A stretch of DNA of 64,000 nt from Otariodibacter oris. Its GTDB lineage: Bacteria > Pseudomonadota > Gammaproteobacteria > Enterobacterales > Pasteurellaceae. The position numbers and the translations under genes are program-made. Below, piece by piece: positions 9,249 through 17,610 of this stretch. Within the stretch, counting starts at the first letter, position 1. Each line of letters opens with the position of its first letter. The stretch covers positions 186,001 through 250,000 of the forward strand of contig NZ_CP016604.1 in assembly GCF_009684715.1 (NCBI RefSeq). The letters run 5' to 3'. The notes beneath the pieces are model-generated. The model saw only the letters and a list, made by a program, of their open reading frames with translations, was not told the DNA's origin and ran no database searches.

Positions 9249-10067
9249 TTATTGAGATTGTGCTTTTTCCAATGCGAGTTTAAGCGCAAATGGAATACTA
9301 CTGCCATGATTCACTTTTGGTAGTAGGACAAATTCTGATGAAATTTGTTCGTTTTGTAGCTGTTGATAAAGTTGCTCAACAGTGAAATCTGAACGGCGTG
9401 ATTGGATTCGTTTAATACGATCAGGATCTACTTGTGGATCTCGCTCTGGGTAAGCTTCGTATTCACTTAATGTAAGCAATACAAAGTGAGGTCGAGAGGT
9501 TAAAACCTTATCTTTGAGCCAATTTGAATTTCCCCACCACAACGATGGGCTTGCCAAAATATAGCCATCAAACAGCCCCCCTTTAGTGAATAGGGTATAA
9601 AGTCCAAATAAACCTCCAAAAGAGTGTCCAAAGAAAAGGTTTCGTTCTGTTTTACTATAATGAGTATCTATAAATGGTTTAGCTTCATTTGCTATAAAAT
9701 TAAGAAAATTATCAGCACCTCCACCCTTGGCAAAGTCTTCCCCTTCAGCCTTTGGTGTGTAATCTCTAGTTCTTTCAGGTACAAAATATTGTTCTTCACC
9801 TACATAACCAATAGCAACAATACGAGGCAGTGGTTTGTGAGAATTAACCGCTTCTAGTGCCTTTGGGAAATGCATATTGCCATCTAATAAATAGAGTGTT
9901 GTTCCATTAAAATTGCTTTTAGGATCTGCAATAAATAATCGGTATGAATTATTATTAAAGACCTGATTAACGTGTTTTATATTATATAAACTGCTTTCCA
10001 TAGCAAATACCTTACTCAAAATAAGCAATCCGAAGATGATTGTGATAATTTTCTTGTATATTTTCAT
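9249..10067 (-). CDS. Periplasmic alpha/beta-hydrolase, probable siderophore esterase (IroE/Cee-like)
   Basis: A 272-residue protein with an N-terminal signal segment ending KVFA (~22), so it acts in the periplasm. The nucleophile elbow GHSFGG puts the catalytic Ser at ~149; the likely His is in KVNHGSS near 253. The RDYTPKAEGE and WGNSNWLKD stretches fit the esterase D/IroE group. Known relatives (IroE, Campylobacter Cee) cut triscatecholate trilactone siderophores in the periplasm. Position between a TonB receptor (2 bases away) and a ferric-siderophore ABC transporter supports hydrolysis of an incoming siderophore so that the shorter ferric product can be imported. Confidence 0.82.
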   Translation of the reverse strand: MKIYKKIITIIFGLLILSKVFAMESSLYNIKHVNQVFNNNSYRLFIADPKSNFNGTTLYLLDGNMHFPKALEAVNSHKPLPRIVAIGYVGEEQYFVPERTRDYTPKAEGEDFAKGGGADNFLNFIANEAKPFIDTHYSKTERNLFFGHSFGGLFGLYTLFTKGGLFDGYILASPSLWWGNSNWLKDKVLTSRPHFVLLTLSEYEAYPERDPQVDPDRIKRIQSRRSDFTVEQLYQQLQNEQISSEFVLLPKVNHGSSIPFALKLALEKAQSQ

Positions 10068-10069
10068 TA

Positions 10070-12130
10070 TTAGAAACTAAGATTTACGTTTGCCCAGTAA
10101 CGACGACTATCTACAGGAGACCAGTTTCCTCCCGTACTCGCATCAACTTTATCCCCTCTCTCATTAGTTAGATTGAGGATCCCAACATTAAATAATACAT
10201 TCGGACCGAATTGATAATTTGCTCCTAAATCGATAGTACTGTAGGCGCTAGCATAGCGAGCGGGTCCTCCACTATATCCAGTACGTTGATCTGCCCAAAC
10301 ACGTTTCCCCACATAGTTATAGCGTATAAAAGTATTAATAGTTGATGTAACTTGCCAATCAGCTTTTGAATTAAATTGGTGCTTCGGTGTATTAGTAAGA
10401 GGGTATCCATCATAGTTGAATCGGCTACCTTGTAATTGCTCCTCTTTACGTTTTGAACGTTGGTAAGTGTAGTTCAATGCTAGGTTTAGATTATCTAAAA
10501 TAGCAAACTTACCTGTTAATTCTAATCCTCTAATATTGGCTTTCCCAATATTGTCAAACACAAACAAGTTAGCGCCAGTGATATCATCTACTCGTGGTCT
10601 ACCATTTGTACCAAATGTTTGGTAGCTGATAAGTTTATTTTTAAACTCAGTATTAAATAAGGTAATTCCACCACTAATTCCTTGTCCATTAGAGTACTCA
10701 ATTCCAATTTCTTGGTTCCAACTTGTCTCTGGTTTAAGATCTGGGTTACCGTAGATAACACCAGCACCACCTTGGGTAGAAGTAATATAATCTTCGCTAA
10801 TTTCGCGAATAGTTGGTGCTCTAAAAGCCTTGGCAACGCCACCTTTCATCGTTAATTCTGGAGTGAGGTGATAAACTAAATAGGCTCGAGGATTCCAATG
10901 TGTCCCATAATTTTCATGGGAATCCATTCTTAATCCTAATGTGAGGAGTAGGTCTTGAGTAAAGCTGATTTCATCTTCTAAGAATAAAGCTTTTTGAATA
11001 GCTTTTTCTTTTTTTGTCATAAATACAGGACGACGAGCGACAAGATTTTCAACACTGTCATCTTCTAATTTAGCATGCTGATATTGTCCACCTAATACAA
11101 TGAAATGGTTGTATACGGGGATCATTAATTTGCCATCGACGGTGGTATTGGTAATTTCTGGACGACGAGAATCGTAGCTGTTTAATCGTTCATTCCATGT
11201 TTTACGGACCGCTTTTTCTTGGTAAACGCTTAATTCACTATTAAACAAATCACTCGTACCAAAATAAGTTAATACCCAATGTTTACGATCATTTTTAACG
11301 ATTTGTTTTAGATTTCTTGTGATGCTTCCTGCACGATTGGTTGTTAATTCTTGAGATAACCCTGGAGTGGCTGTTTTTTCTTGCTTAGTTTTACCCACTT
11401 CAAATTCAACTTTATGGTTGTCATTCGGTGTAAAGACTAATTTGGATGTAATATCGTTATTTTTTACTTTATTGCTGCCAGATACTTCAGCATCTTCTTG
11501 GCGTAAATTACCGCTTCCATAAACTTGAAGCCCCAATTTATTACCCAATAATGGACCAGAAATAAAGAAACTGCTGTTCCCTTGCTCACCATTACTACCC
11601 TGACGAGCAATTCCACCTAAAGATAGTGCGCCATTCCATGTATCTTCAATAGGTTTAGTGATCACATTCACCACACCACCCATGGCATCCGAACCATATA
11701 GGGATGACATAGGTCCACGAACAACCTCAATTCGTTGAATTGCAGCGAGTGGAGGTAAGAAACCAGACTCGAATCCGCCATTCCCATTTGGACGTGATTC
11801 TCGGGTATTTTGTCTTCTACCATTAGTCATCATTAATGTGTAATCCCCAGACAACCCTCTAATAGAGATATCTTCACTGTTAACATTTGAACCGCTGATA
11901 TTTACACCAGGAACAGATTTGATGGCTTCTGCAACATTTGTTACGGGAGAATTAGCTATATCTCTAGCTTGAACAATACTTACACTAGCTGGTGCATTCT
12001 TAGCAATTTGTGTTGTACCAGAAGCACTCACCACAATATCATCTAAAGTTGCCATATCAGATGTATCTGCATTAGCAATAGTGGTAAAAATCCCAGCCAT
12101 AATAGCTATAGATAACGTTGAATAGCGCAT
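10070..12130 (-). CDS. TonB-dependent catecholate siderophore receptor (FepA/CfrA/IrgA-like)
   Basis: First gene of the siderophore operon; imports ferric siderophore through the outer membrane using TonB energy. The 686 residues have a signal peptide ending IANADTS and a TonB box-like region (DIVVSASG ~30). The plug domain has SVPGVNISG, ISIRGLSGDYTLMMTNGRRQN and the RIEVVRGPMSSLYGSDAMGGVVNVIT signature. A 22-strand barrel ends RRYWANVNLSF with a terminal Phe. The plug wording is that of the FepA/IrgA/CfrA group that takes catecholates. The Fur-like site upstream predicts iron repression. This receptor is separate from the partial one at the left edge. Confidence 0.9.
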   Translation of the reverse strand: MRYSTLSIAIMAGIFTTIANADTSDMATLDDIVVSASGTTQIAKNAPASVSIVQARDIANSPVTNVAEAIKSVPGVNISGSNVNSEDISIRGLSGDYTLMMTNGRRQNTRESRPNGNGGFESGFLPPLAAIQRIEVVRGPMSSLYGSDAMGGVVNVITKPIEDTWNGALSLGGIARQGSNGEQGNSSFFISGPLLGNKLGLQVYGSGNLRQEDAEVSGSNKVKNNDITSKLVFTPNDNHKVEFEVGKTKQEKTATPGLSQELTTNRAGSITRNLKQIVKNDRKHWVLTYFGTSDLFNSELSVYQEKAVRKTWNERLNSYDSRRPEITNTTVDGKLMIPVYNHFIVLGGQYQHAKLEDDSVENLVARRPVFMTKKEKAIQKALFLEDEISFTQDLLLTLGLRMDSHENYGTHWNPRAYLVYHLTPELTMKGGVAKAFRAPTIREISEDYITSTQGGAGVIYGNPDLKPETSWNQEIGIEYSNGQGISGGITLFNTEFKNKLISYQTFGTNGRPRVDDITGANLFVFDNIGKANIRGLELTGKFAILDNLNLALNYTYQRSKRKEEQLQGSRFNYDGYPLTNTPKHQFNSKADWQVTSTINTFIRYNYVGKRVWADQRTGYSGGPARYASAYSTIDLGANYQFGPNVLFNVGILNLTNERGDKVDASTGGNWSPVDSRRYWANVNLSF

Positions 12131-12202
12131 GAATAAATAGTCCTCTTTATGTAGATTAATATTTGTATAGTTGATGTTTGAATTATATCAATCGCCTTAA
12201 AT

Positions 12203-12221
12203 AAGAACAATTATCATTACT
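12203..12221 (-). promoter_or_regulatory. Fur box-like operator before the siderophore operon
   Basis: On the minus strand the site reads AGTAATGATAATTGTTCTT, matching 13 of 19 positions of the Fur consensus GATAATGATAATCATTATC. It lies about 75-90 bases before the receptor start, a sensible place for iron-dependent repression of the whole operon. Confidence 0.6.
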
Positions 12222-12271
12222 ATTATGTTTTGTAAATATACTATCTAAAAATAAGAAATATTGAAGAGAAT

Positions 12272-12308
12272 AAAAAAACCGACCAGCTCAAATATAAGCG
12301 GTCGGTTT
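12272..12308 (-). terminator. Rho-independent terminator of rpsT
   Basis: Stem AAACCGACC / GGTCGGTTT with an A-run on the plus strand, which is a U-run for the minus-strand rpsT transcript. One arm (TAAGCGGTCGG) partly matches the uptake signal. Confidence 0.85.
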
Positions 12309-12353
12309 CTCTAAGAAATTTGCAAATTTTCTTTTAATCAATAAAAATAGGGA

Positions 12354-12617
12354 TTAAGCTAATTTTTTGATTTGTGCTGCTAATTTAGATTTGTGGTTAG
12401 CTGCTTTATTTGCATGGATAAGGCCTTTAGATGCCATACGATCCAATATTTTTTGCATTTCAACGAAAGCTGCTTCAGATGCTGCTTTATCACCAGTAGC
12501 GATAGTTGCATAAACTTTTTTGATGAAAGTACGCATCATAGAGCGTTGGCTTGCGTTGTGTTGGCGACGTTTTTCAGATTGAATCGCGCGTTTTTTTGCT
12601 GACTTGATATTAGCCAA
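12354..12617 (-). CDS. rpsT: 30S ribosomal protein S20
   Basis: Small-subunit protein that binds 16S rRNA early in assembly. I place the start at TTG 12617 rather than the upstream in-frame ATG: AGGAG lies 7 bases before it, the product then begins (M)[17 protein letters not shown] as in all S20 proteins, and the length becomes 87 residues, the same as E. coli. A UUG start for rpsT is known in E. coli, where it supports autoregulation. The gene is divergent from murJ; the 240 bases between them hold an AAGCTTAAGCTT-centred hairpin (12655-12680) and a run of seven G. Confidence 0.95.
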   Translation of the reverse strand: MANIKSAKKRAIQSEKRRQHNASQRSMMRTFIKKVYATIATGDKAASEAAFVEMQKILDRMASKGLIHANKAANHKSKLAAQIKKLA

Positions 12618-12857
12618 GGTCAAACTCCTAAAAATATCTGTGTAAAAATAAAAACACAAAAAGCTTAAGCTTTTTATGTGCTATCGATAGTTTAAAGATT
12701 CATTTTCAACGAGACACGTGCTTGAAAATAACATCGTTTCACGCAAGAAACGGGTCTTGTGTAAAAGATAGGGGGGGATTTTAGCAGTTTTTTTCTGATT
12801 TTCCTATAACAAACTGCTAAAATCCGAATCAAAATTTCATTAATCAAGAGAAATAAT

Positions 12858-14429
12858 GTGAGTAATAAATTATTAAAATCAGGAATGGTGGTCAGTTCAA
12901 TGACGCTATTATCTCGCATATTAGGATTAATTCGAGATATTGTAGTCGCAAATCTGTTAGGAACCAGTGTTGCTGCCGATGTATTTTTATTTGCCAATCG
13001 TATTCCTAACTTCCTTCGCCGATTATTTGCGGAAGGAGCTTTTTCCAAAGCCTTCGTCCCCGTCCTTGCCGAATATAATGCGGATGATGATATAAATAAG
13101 ACACGAGAATTTATTGCAAAAGTATCAGGAACCTTAGGAGGATTGGTTACGATTGTGACTTTAGTGGGCGTAATTGCTTCCCCTATTGTCGCCGCACTTT
13201 TTGGTACAGGTTGGTTTATTGATTGGTTACAAGATGGTGCAGATGCAGAAAAATTCACTCAAGCTTCATTACTTTTAAAAATCACCTTTCCTTATTTATG
13301 GTTTATTACCTTTGTTGCTTTATCGGGGGCGGTATTAAATACACTAGGTAAATTTGGTGTAATGGCATTTTCGCCTGTTTTACTCAACGTAGCGATTATA
13401 GCAATGGCCATCGGTGCAGCCCCTTATTTTGATAATCCAGATATTGCATTGGCTTTAGGGGTTTTTCTTGGTGGATTATTACAATTCTTGTTCCAAATTC
13501 CTTACCTAAAAAAAGAAGGATTATTAGTTAAGCCGAAATGGGCATGGCATGATGAAGGGGTAAAAAAAGTCAGAACCTTAATGATACCAGCTTTGTTTGG
13601 TGTGTCCGTTACACAAATTAATTTACTTTTAAATCAAGTGATTGCGAGTTTCTTGATTACAGGATCGATTAGTTGGCTTTATTATGCTGACCGCTTAATT
13701 GAGTTTCCATTAGGCTTATTTGGTATTGCAATTTCTACGGTGGTATTACCAAGCCTTTCTCGTATCGCGAAACAAAAAGATCTAGAAGGCGAGCATCGTG
13801 TTCAGGTCTTTGCCAATACAATGGATTGGGGCGTGAGAATGGTGTTATTACTAGGTATTCCCGCAATGATTGGTATCGCTGTACTAGCCGAGCCTTTGGT
13901 TATGACATTATTTATGCACGGGAAATTCCAGTTAGTCGATGTGATTGCATCTGGGAAAGCATTATTTGTCATGTGTTTTGGCTTAATAAGTTATATGTTA
14001 ATTAGTGTATTAGCCAATGGTTTCTATGCTCATCAAAATACCAAAACACCCGTAAAAATCGGTGTAATTGCGGCGATAAGTAATATCTGTTTTGGCGTGT
14101 TGGCTATTCCTTTTGGGTATATTGGGCTTGCCATGGCTTCCGCATTATCAGCATTAGTGAATGCAAGTTTGTTGTATCGAGGGCTGGTTAAAAATAATAC
14201 TTATAAAATTAGTGTGAAAACAGCACTATTTACGCTCAAGCTCTTAATTGCAGGCTGTCTGATGGGGGCAATGGTTTCTTATTTCTCACCAGAATTGATT
14301 CAATGGGCATCCCTTTCTATTTGGGGAAAAATCCATTGGCTATTGTGGTTGATTGTAATGGCAGCGGTAATATATTTTGGTGTTCTATTTTTATTAGGTA
14401 TCCGCCAAAAAGATTTAAAGGCTGACTGA
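12858..14429 (+). CDS. murJ: Lipid II flippase MurJ
   Basis: Inner-membrane MOP-superfamily protein that flips the peptidoglycan precursor lipid II. The start is GTG at 12858; an ATG three bases earlier runs straight into TGA. The 523 residues hold about 14 membrane segments, with the typical opening SGMVVSSMTLLSRILGLIRD and the FANRIPNFLRRLFAEGAFSKAFVPV stretch that carries conserved Arg residues of the central cavity. Length and order are normal. It is divergent from rpsT, an arrangement also seen in related genomes as far as I recall. Confidence 0.96.
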   Translation: MSNKLLKSGMVVSSMTLLSRILGLIRDIVVANLLGTSVAADVFLFANRIPNFLRRLFAEGAFSKAFVPVLAEYNADDDINKTREFIAKVSGTLGGLVTIVTLVGVIASPIVAALFGTGWFIDWLQDGADAEKFTQASLLLKITFPYLWFITFVALSGAVLNTLGKFGVMAFSPVLLNVAIIAMAIGAAPYFDNPDIALALGVFLGGLLQFLFQIPYLKKEGLLVKPKWAWHDEGVKKVRTLMIPALFGVSVTQINLLLNQVIASFLITGSISWLYYADRLIEFPLGLFGIAISTVVLPSLSRIAKQKDLEGEHRVQVFANTMDWGVRMVLLLGIPAMIGIAVLAEPLVMTLFMHGKFQLVDVIASGKALFVMCFGLISYMLISVLANGFYAHQNTKTPVKIGVIAAISNICFGVLAIPFGYIGLAMASALSALVNASLLYRGLVKNNTYKISVKTALFTLKLLIAGCLMGAMVSYFSPELIQWASLSIWGKIHWLLWLIVMAAVIYFGVLFLLGIRQKDLKAD

Positions 14430-14432
14430 ATT

Positions 14433-14441
14433 ACAAGCGGT
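14433..14441 (+). repeat. DNA uptake signal sequence core
   Basis: Exact ACAAGCGGT followed by an AT-rich tail (AAGTTTTCATAAATTTTTT), three bases after the murJ stop. This is the classical extended Apl-type uptake signal. Confidence 0.75.
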
Positions 14442-14511
14442 AAGTTTTCATAAATTTTTTACTCATTGAATCTTGCTATATTTGATTGATCATTCTTCTT
14501 AATATTTATCT

Positions 14512-15576
14512 ATGTCCTTAGAAAACTTACTATTATGGCGGAGGTTTATTTCTGCCTTAGCTTTTTTTTCAGTACAGAGTGTCTTTTTTGTTTATTTACA
14601 ACAAAAAGGACTATCAAATACGCAAATTACATTTTCTTTATCGTTACTATTTTTTTGTAACCAAGCACTTGCGATTTTGGGAGGAATTTTAGGTGACCGT
14701 TATGGTTTAGCTAAAATCATGCTTTTGGGGTGCTTATTAGATGTTATTGCCTATATTTTCTTTTTATCCGCTGATCGTTATAGTATTTTACTGTTTGCGA
14801 CGGTGAGTTTTGGTTTAGGAAGTTGTTTATTTTCAACCAATGCGAGGGCTTTTTTACTTACTTTAGCGGACGGGGAATATAGCGCTAAAACTCGATTACA
14901 AGGTAAGTTTTTAAAAGTAACAAGTTTGTCCACAATGGTTGCACCATTACTGACACTGCCTTTTATTTATTTTGAACAGATTTCCACATTAATATGGTTA
15001 TGTTTTTGCGTAGAGGCAACACTTTTTGCATTTATGGCGAAACCATTTTATCAAATGGAGAATGTGAATAATTTAGTTAAATTTCGTTGGAAACAGGTTC
15101 AAGAAATAATCACAAAAGAATTTGTCTTTGTGCATTTGATGTTATTTATTCCATTAAGTATTGCATCTTCATTTTTTGTGATATTCCCTTATCTGTTTGA
15201 TAATAAACTTAATGCACCGGAACAAATTCCAATAGCATTGTTTATCAATGGGTTAATGACAGTAATCTTACAATCATCATTTTCAAAACATATTAATTTA
15301 ACTGCTAAACAGTTAATGAAGATTAGTCCTGTCTTAGCTATCAGTATTATCGTACCTTGGTTTACTACGTTACACTATGTTTCACTTTTTTCTGCTTATC
15401 TTTATTTGGTGATTTTTACATTAATCGAGGTTTATTCATTGACTGCAATGGCAAATTTATTAGTAAAATTTGATAATGGTAAAAATCGAGGATTTATTTT
15501 CGGCTCATCACGTTTGTTACAATCGGTTTTAACGATGTTAGTGATGAATCTTATTCCACATTTATTTTTAATTTAA
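14512..15576 (+). CDS. MFS transporter (MdtH-like)
   Basis: A 354-residue membrane protein with about 10-11 hydrophobic segments. The MFS loop 2-3 motif appears as GGILGDRYGLAKIM near residue 57-70, and residues ~100-135 carry a GLGSCLFSTNARAFLLTLADGE stretch like the MdtH group of drug/H+ antiporters. It is slightly shorter than the usual ~400 residues because the C-terminal half is compact, so the function could be degenerate or specialised. The substrate cannot be told. The next gene begins one base after its stop, so the two are probably cotranscribed. Confidence 0.8.
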   Translation: MSLENLLLWRRFISALAFFSVQSVFFVYLQQKGLSNTQITFSLSLLFFCNQALAILGGILGDRYGLAKIMLLGCLLDVIAYIFFLSADRYSILLFATVSFGLGSCLFSTNARAFLLTLADGEYSAKTRLQGKFLKVTSLSTMVAPLLTLPFIYFEQISTLIWLCFCVEATLFAFMAKPFYQMENVNNLVKFRWKQVQEIITKEFVFVHLMLFIPLSIASSFFVIFPYLFDNKLNAPEQIPIALFINGLMTVILQSSFSKHINLTAKQLMKISPVLAISIIVPWFTTLHYVSLFSAYLYLVIFTLIEVYSLTAMANLLVKFDNGKNRGFIFGSSRLLQSVLTMLVMNLIPHLFLI

Positions 15577-15577
15577 T

Positions 15578-15949
15578 ATGACAAATTTATTATTAGTTTC
15601 TCTTGGTGCTGTACTTGGCGCAGTTTCTCGTTGGCAATTGGGTGTATGGCTTAATCCTTTGTTACAAGCGGTCGGATTCGGTACATTTTTTGCAAATATG
15701 CTGGGGTGTTTTTTGATCGGGATTGCTCTCGGTTTAAATTTACAGGAAAGCCAAAAATTGCTTTTTATCACAGGATTTTTAGGTAGTTTTACTACCTTTT
15801 CCTCTTTCTCTGCAGAAGTCAGTGAAAAACTCTTACAAGAAAAATGGCTTAATGCCCTAAGTGTATTTAGCCTACATACTTTAGGTGGCATTACTGCAAC
15901 AATTATAGGTATGTTTTGTGTACGTTTTTTTATGGCTGGAAGAGTATAA
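15578..15949 (+). CDS. crcB: Fluoride channel FluC (CrcB)
   Basis: Small inner-membrane protein that works as a dual-topology dimer to export fluoride. The 123 residues form four membrane helices. Family marks are GAVLGAVSRWQLG near the start, FANMLGCFLIGIALG (conserved Asn in helix 2) and GFLGSFTTFSSFS (the Phe-box region and central Na+-binding turn). The ATG follows the previous stop by one base, indicating translational coupling. An exact uptake signal lies inside the gene (15664-15672). No fluoride riboswitch is seen. Confidence 0.93.
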   Translation: MTNLLLVSLGAVLGAVSRWQLGVWLNPLLQAVGFGTFFANMLGCFLIGIALGLNLQESQKLLFITGFLGSFTTFSSFSAEVSEKLLQEKWLNALSVFSLHTLGGITATIIGMFCVRFFMAGRV

Positions 15950-15973
15950 ATTCTATATCAAGGAACATTTAAA

Positions 15974-17104
15974 TTGAAAATAATTATTGCCCCAGATTCT
16001 TTTAAAGAAAGTTTGACTGCTCTTGAAGTTGCTAATGCTATTGAGAAAGGCATCAAAAAAGTGATACCCAATGCTGAATGTATTAAAGTTCCTATGGCTG
16101 ATGGCGGAGAGGGAACAGTACAGTCTTTAGTTGATGCCTTATCAGGTCAGTTATTACCGGTAAATGTTACCGATCCTTTAGGTCAGGAAATTACTGGATT
16201 TTTGGGTGTGTCAGGTGATAGAAAAGTTGCCATTATTGAAATGGCAGCGGCATCAGGATTGCATCTTGTACCAATTCAACAACGTAATCCCTTGAAAACA
16301 ACAAGTTATGGCACAGGAGAATTGATTCGATATGCTCTTGATTTAGGTGTAGAGAAAATCTTGCTAGGGATTGGCGGGAGTGCAACAAATGATGGTGGTG
16401 TTGGAATGTTGCAAGCTCTTGGTGCTAAATTTCTAGATATTGAAGGAAAGGAGATTGCTTGGGGCGGAGAACAATTAGCTAACATTGCTCATGTTGATCT
16501 ATCTCATTTAGATTCACGGCTTCAATCTATCAAAATTGAAGTGGCTTGTGATGTCGATAATCCGTTGTGTGGTGAATATGGAGCCTCTGCTGTTTTTGGT
16601 CCACAAAAAGGGGCGACAGCAGAAATGGTCACTATTTTAGATAATGCGCTCTTACATTTTTCTAAGATCGTGGAAAAAGAGTTATCGGTCAATATCCGAG
16701 ATAAAGCTGGAGCAGGTGCCGCTGGCGGAATGGGGGGTGGGTTGCAATTACTACCTCACGTCGAACTAAAAGCAGGTGTCGATATTGTGATTGAAGCGGT
16801 CAGTTTAGCAGAAAAAATTGCAAATACGGATCTAGTGATCACAGGAGAGGGAAGAATGGATGCACAAAGTATTCATGGTAAAACCCCAATTGGTATAGCG
16901 AAAATTGCGAAACGATACAACAAACCCACAATCGCTATTGTGGGGTCGCTAAGAGATGATTATGAGGTCGTTTATAAGTATGGTATTGATGCCGTGTTCC
17001 CTATTATTCGTCAAGTAGGAACGTTGGAGCAGACCTTGAATCAAGCTGAAGTCAATCTAATTTCAACTGCTCAAAATGTGGTAAAATTGTATCAAATGAG
17101 ATAA
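15974..17104 (+). CDS. Glycerate 2-kinase (GarK/GlxK family)
   Basis: Phosphorylates D-glycerate, feeding glycolysis. The 376 residues begin KIIIAPDSFKESLTALEVA, the family signature, and contain VPMADGGEGT, GIGGSATNDGGVGMLQALGA and GAGAAGGMGGGL, all glycerate kinase (type 1) motifs. The start is TTG at 15974 with AAGGA placed 9 bases upstream. It lies 24 bases after crcB on the same strand. Whether it is GarK or GlxK in the E. coli sense cannot be decided. Confidence 0.92.
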   Translation: MKIIIAPDSFKESLTALEVANAIEKGIKKVIPNAECIKVPMADGGEGTVQSLVDALSGQLLPVNVTDPLGQEITGFLGVSGDRKVAIIEMAAASGLHLVPIQQRNPLKTTSYGTGELIRYALDLGVEKILLGIGGSATNDGGVGMLQALGAKFLDIEGKEIAWGGEQLANIAHVDLSHLDSRLQSIKIEVACDVDNPLCGEYGASAVFGPQKGATAEMVTILDNALLHFSKIVEKELSVNIRDKAGAGAAGGMGGGLQLLPHVELKAGVDIVIEAVSLAEKIANTDLVITGEGRMDAQSIHGKTPIGIAKIAKRYNKPTIAIVGSLRDDYEVVYKYGIDAVFPIIRQVGTLEQTLNQAEVNLISTAQNVVKLYQMR

Positions 17105-17121
17105 ATTTTTATGGAGTTATG

Positions 17122-17511
17122 ATGATAAAAATCAACCACATTGCAATGTATGTTCGCGATCTTGAACAAAGTCGAACGTTTTATGAACGCTATTTCGGTG
17201 CGAGTGCTAATCAACGCTATCATAATCCGCGTACTGGTTTGCAATCCTATTTTCTTTCTTTTCCTGATCATGACGTCCGTTTGGAATTAATGACACGTCT
17301 AGAATTAACGCCTCGTGCAGATAGGGGGATGAATGAAGGCTATATCCATCTTGCTTTTAGTGTCGGCAGTAAACAAGAGGTTGATGCATTGACTCAACGC
17401 TTGCAAGCCGATGGTTACCCTTGCTTGAATGGTCCACGTACAACAGGCGATGGTTATTATGAAAGTGTCGTAGCTGATCCTGATGGCAATCTGCTGGAAA
17501 TTACCGTATAA
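17122..17511 (+). CDS. VOC-superfamily metalloenzyme (glyoxalase/bleomycin resistance-like)
   Basis: A 129-residue single-domain protein of the vicinal oxygen chelate fold with two beta-alpha-beta-beta-beta halves. Likely metal ligands are His in KINHIAMYV, Glu in VRLELMT, His in GYIHLAF and Glu in NLLEITV, the glyoxalase I arrangement. It resembles small lactoylglutathione lyase-like proteins; the true substrate is unknown. ATG codons at 17119 and 17122 both read in frame; 17122 has better spacing from GGAG. It lies 17 bases after the glycerate kinase gene. A methylglyoxal synthase gene is present in the window (56568), so a role in methylglyoxal removal is conceivable. Confidence 0.8.
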   Translation: MIKINHIAMYVRDLEQSRTFYERYFGASANQRYHNPRTGLQSYFLSFPDHDVRLELMTRLELTPRADRGMNEGYIHLAFSVGSKQEVDALTQRLQADGYPCLNGPRTTGDGYYESVVADPDGNLLEITV

Positions 17512-17610
17512 GGAACTTACCTATAAATTTTGTTTGTACTTTGGACATTGAGTGATAGTATTCGCCGTTATTTTATATTTCCTCAATATGCATTTTATAG
17601 GAGTATGTTT

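Noticed and set aside
12770..12778. Seven-G run between rpsT and murJ as a phase-variation switch
   Set aside because: It is outside coding sequence, only seven bases long, and no promoter spacing could be tied to it.
12692..13258. 188-codon minus-strand ORF over the murJ start
   Set aside because: Antisense shadow of a clear murJ, with no start signals or recognisable domain.
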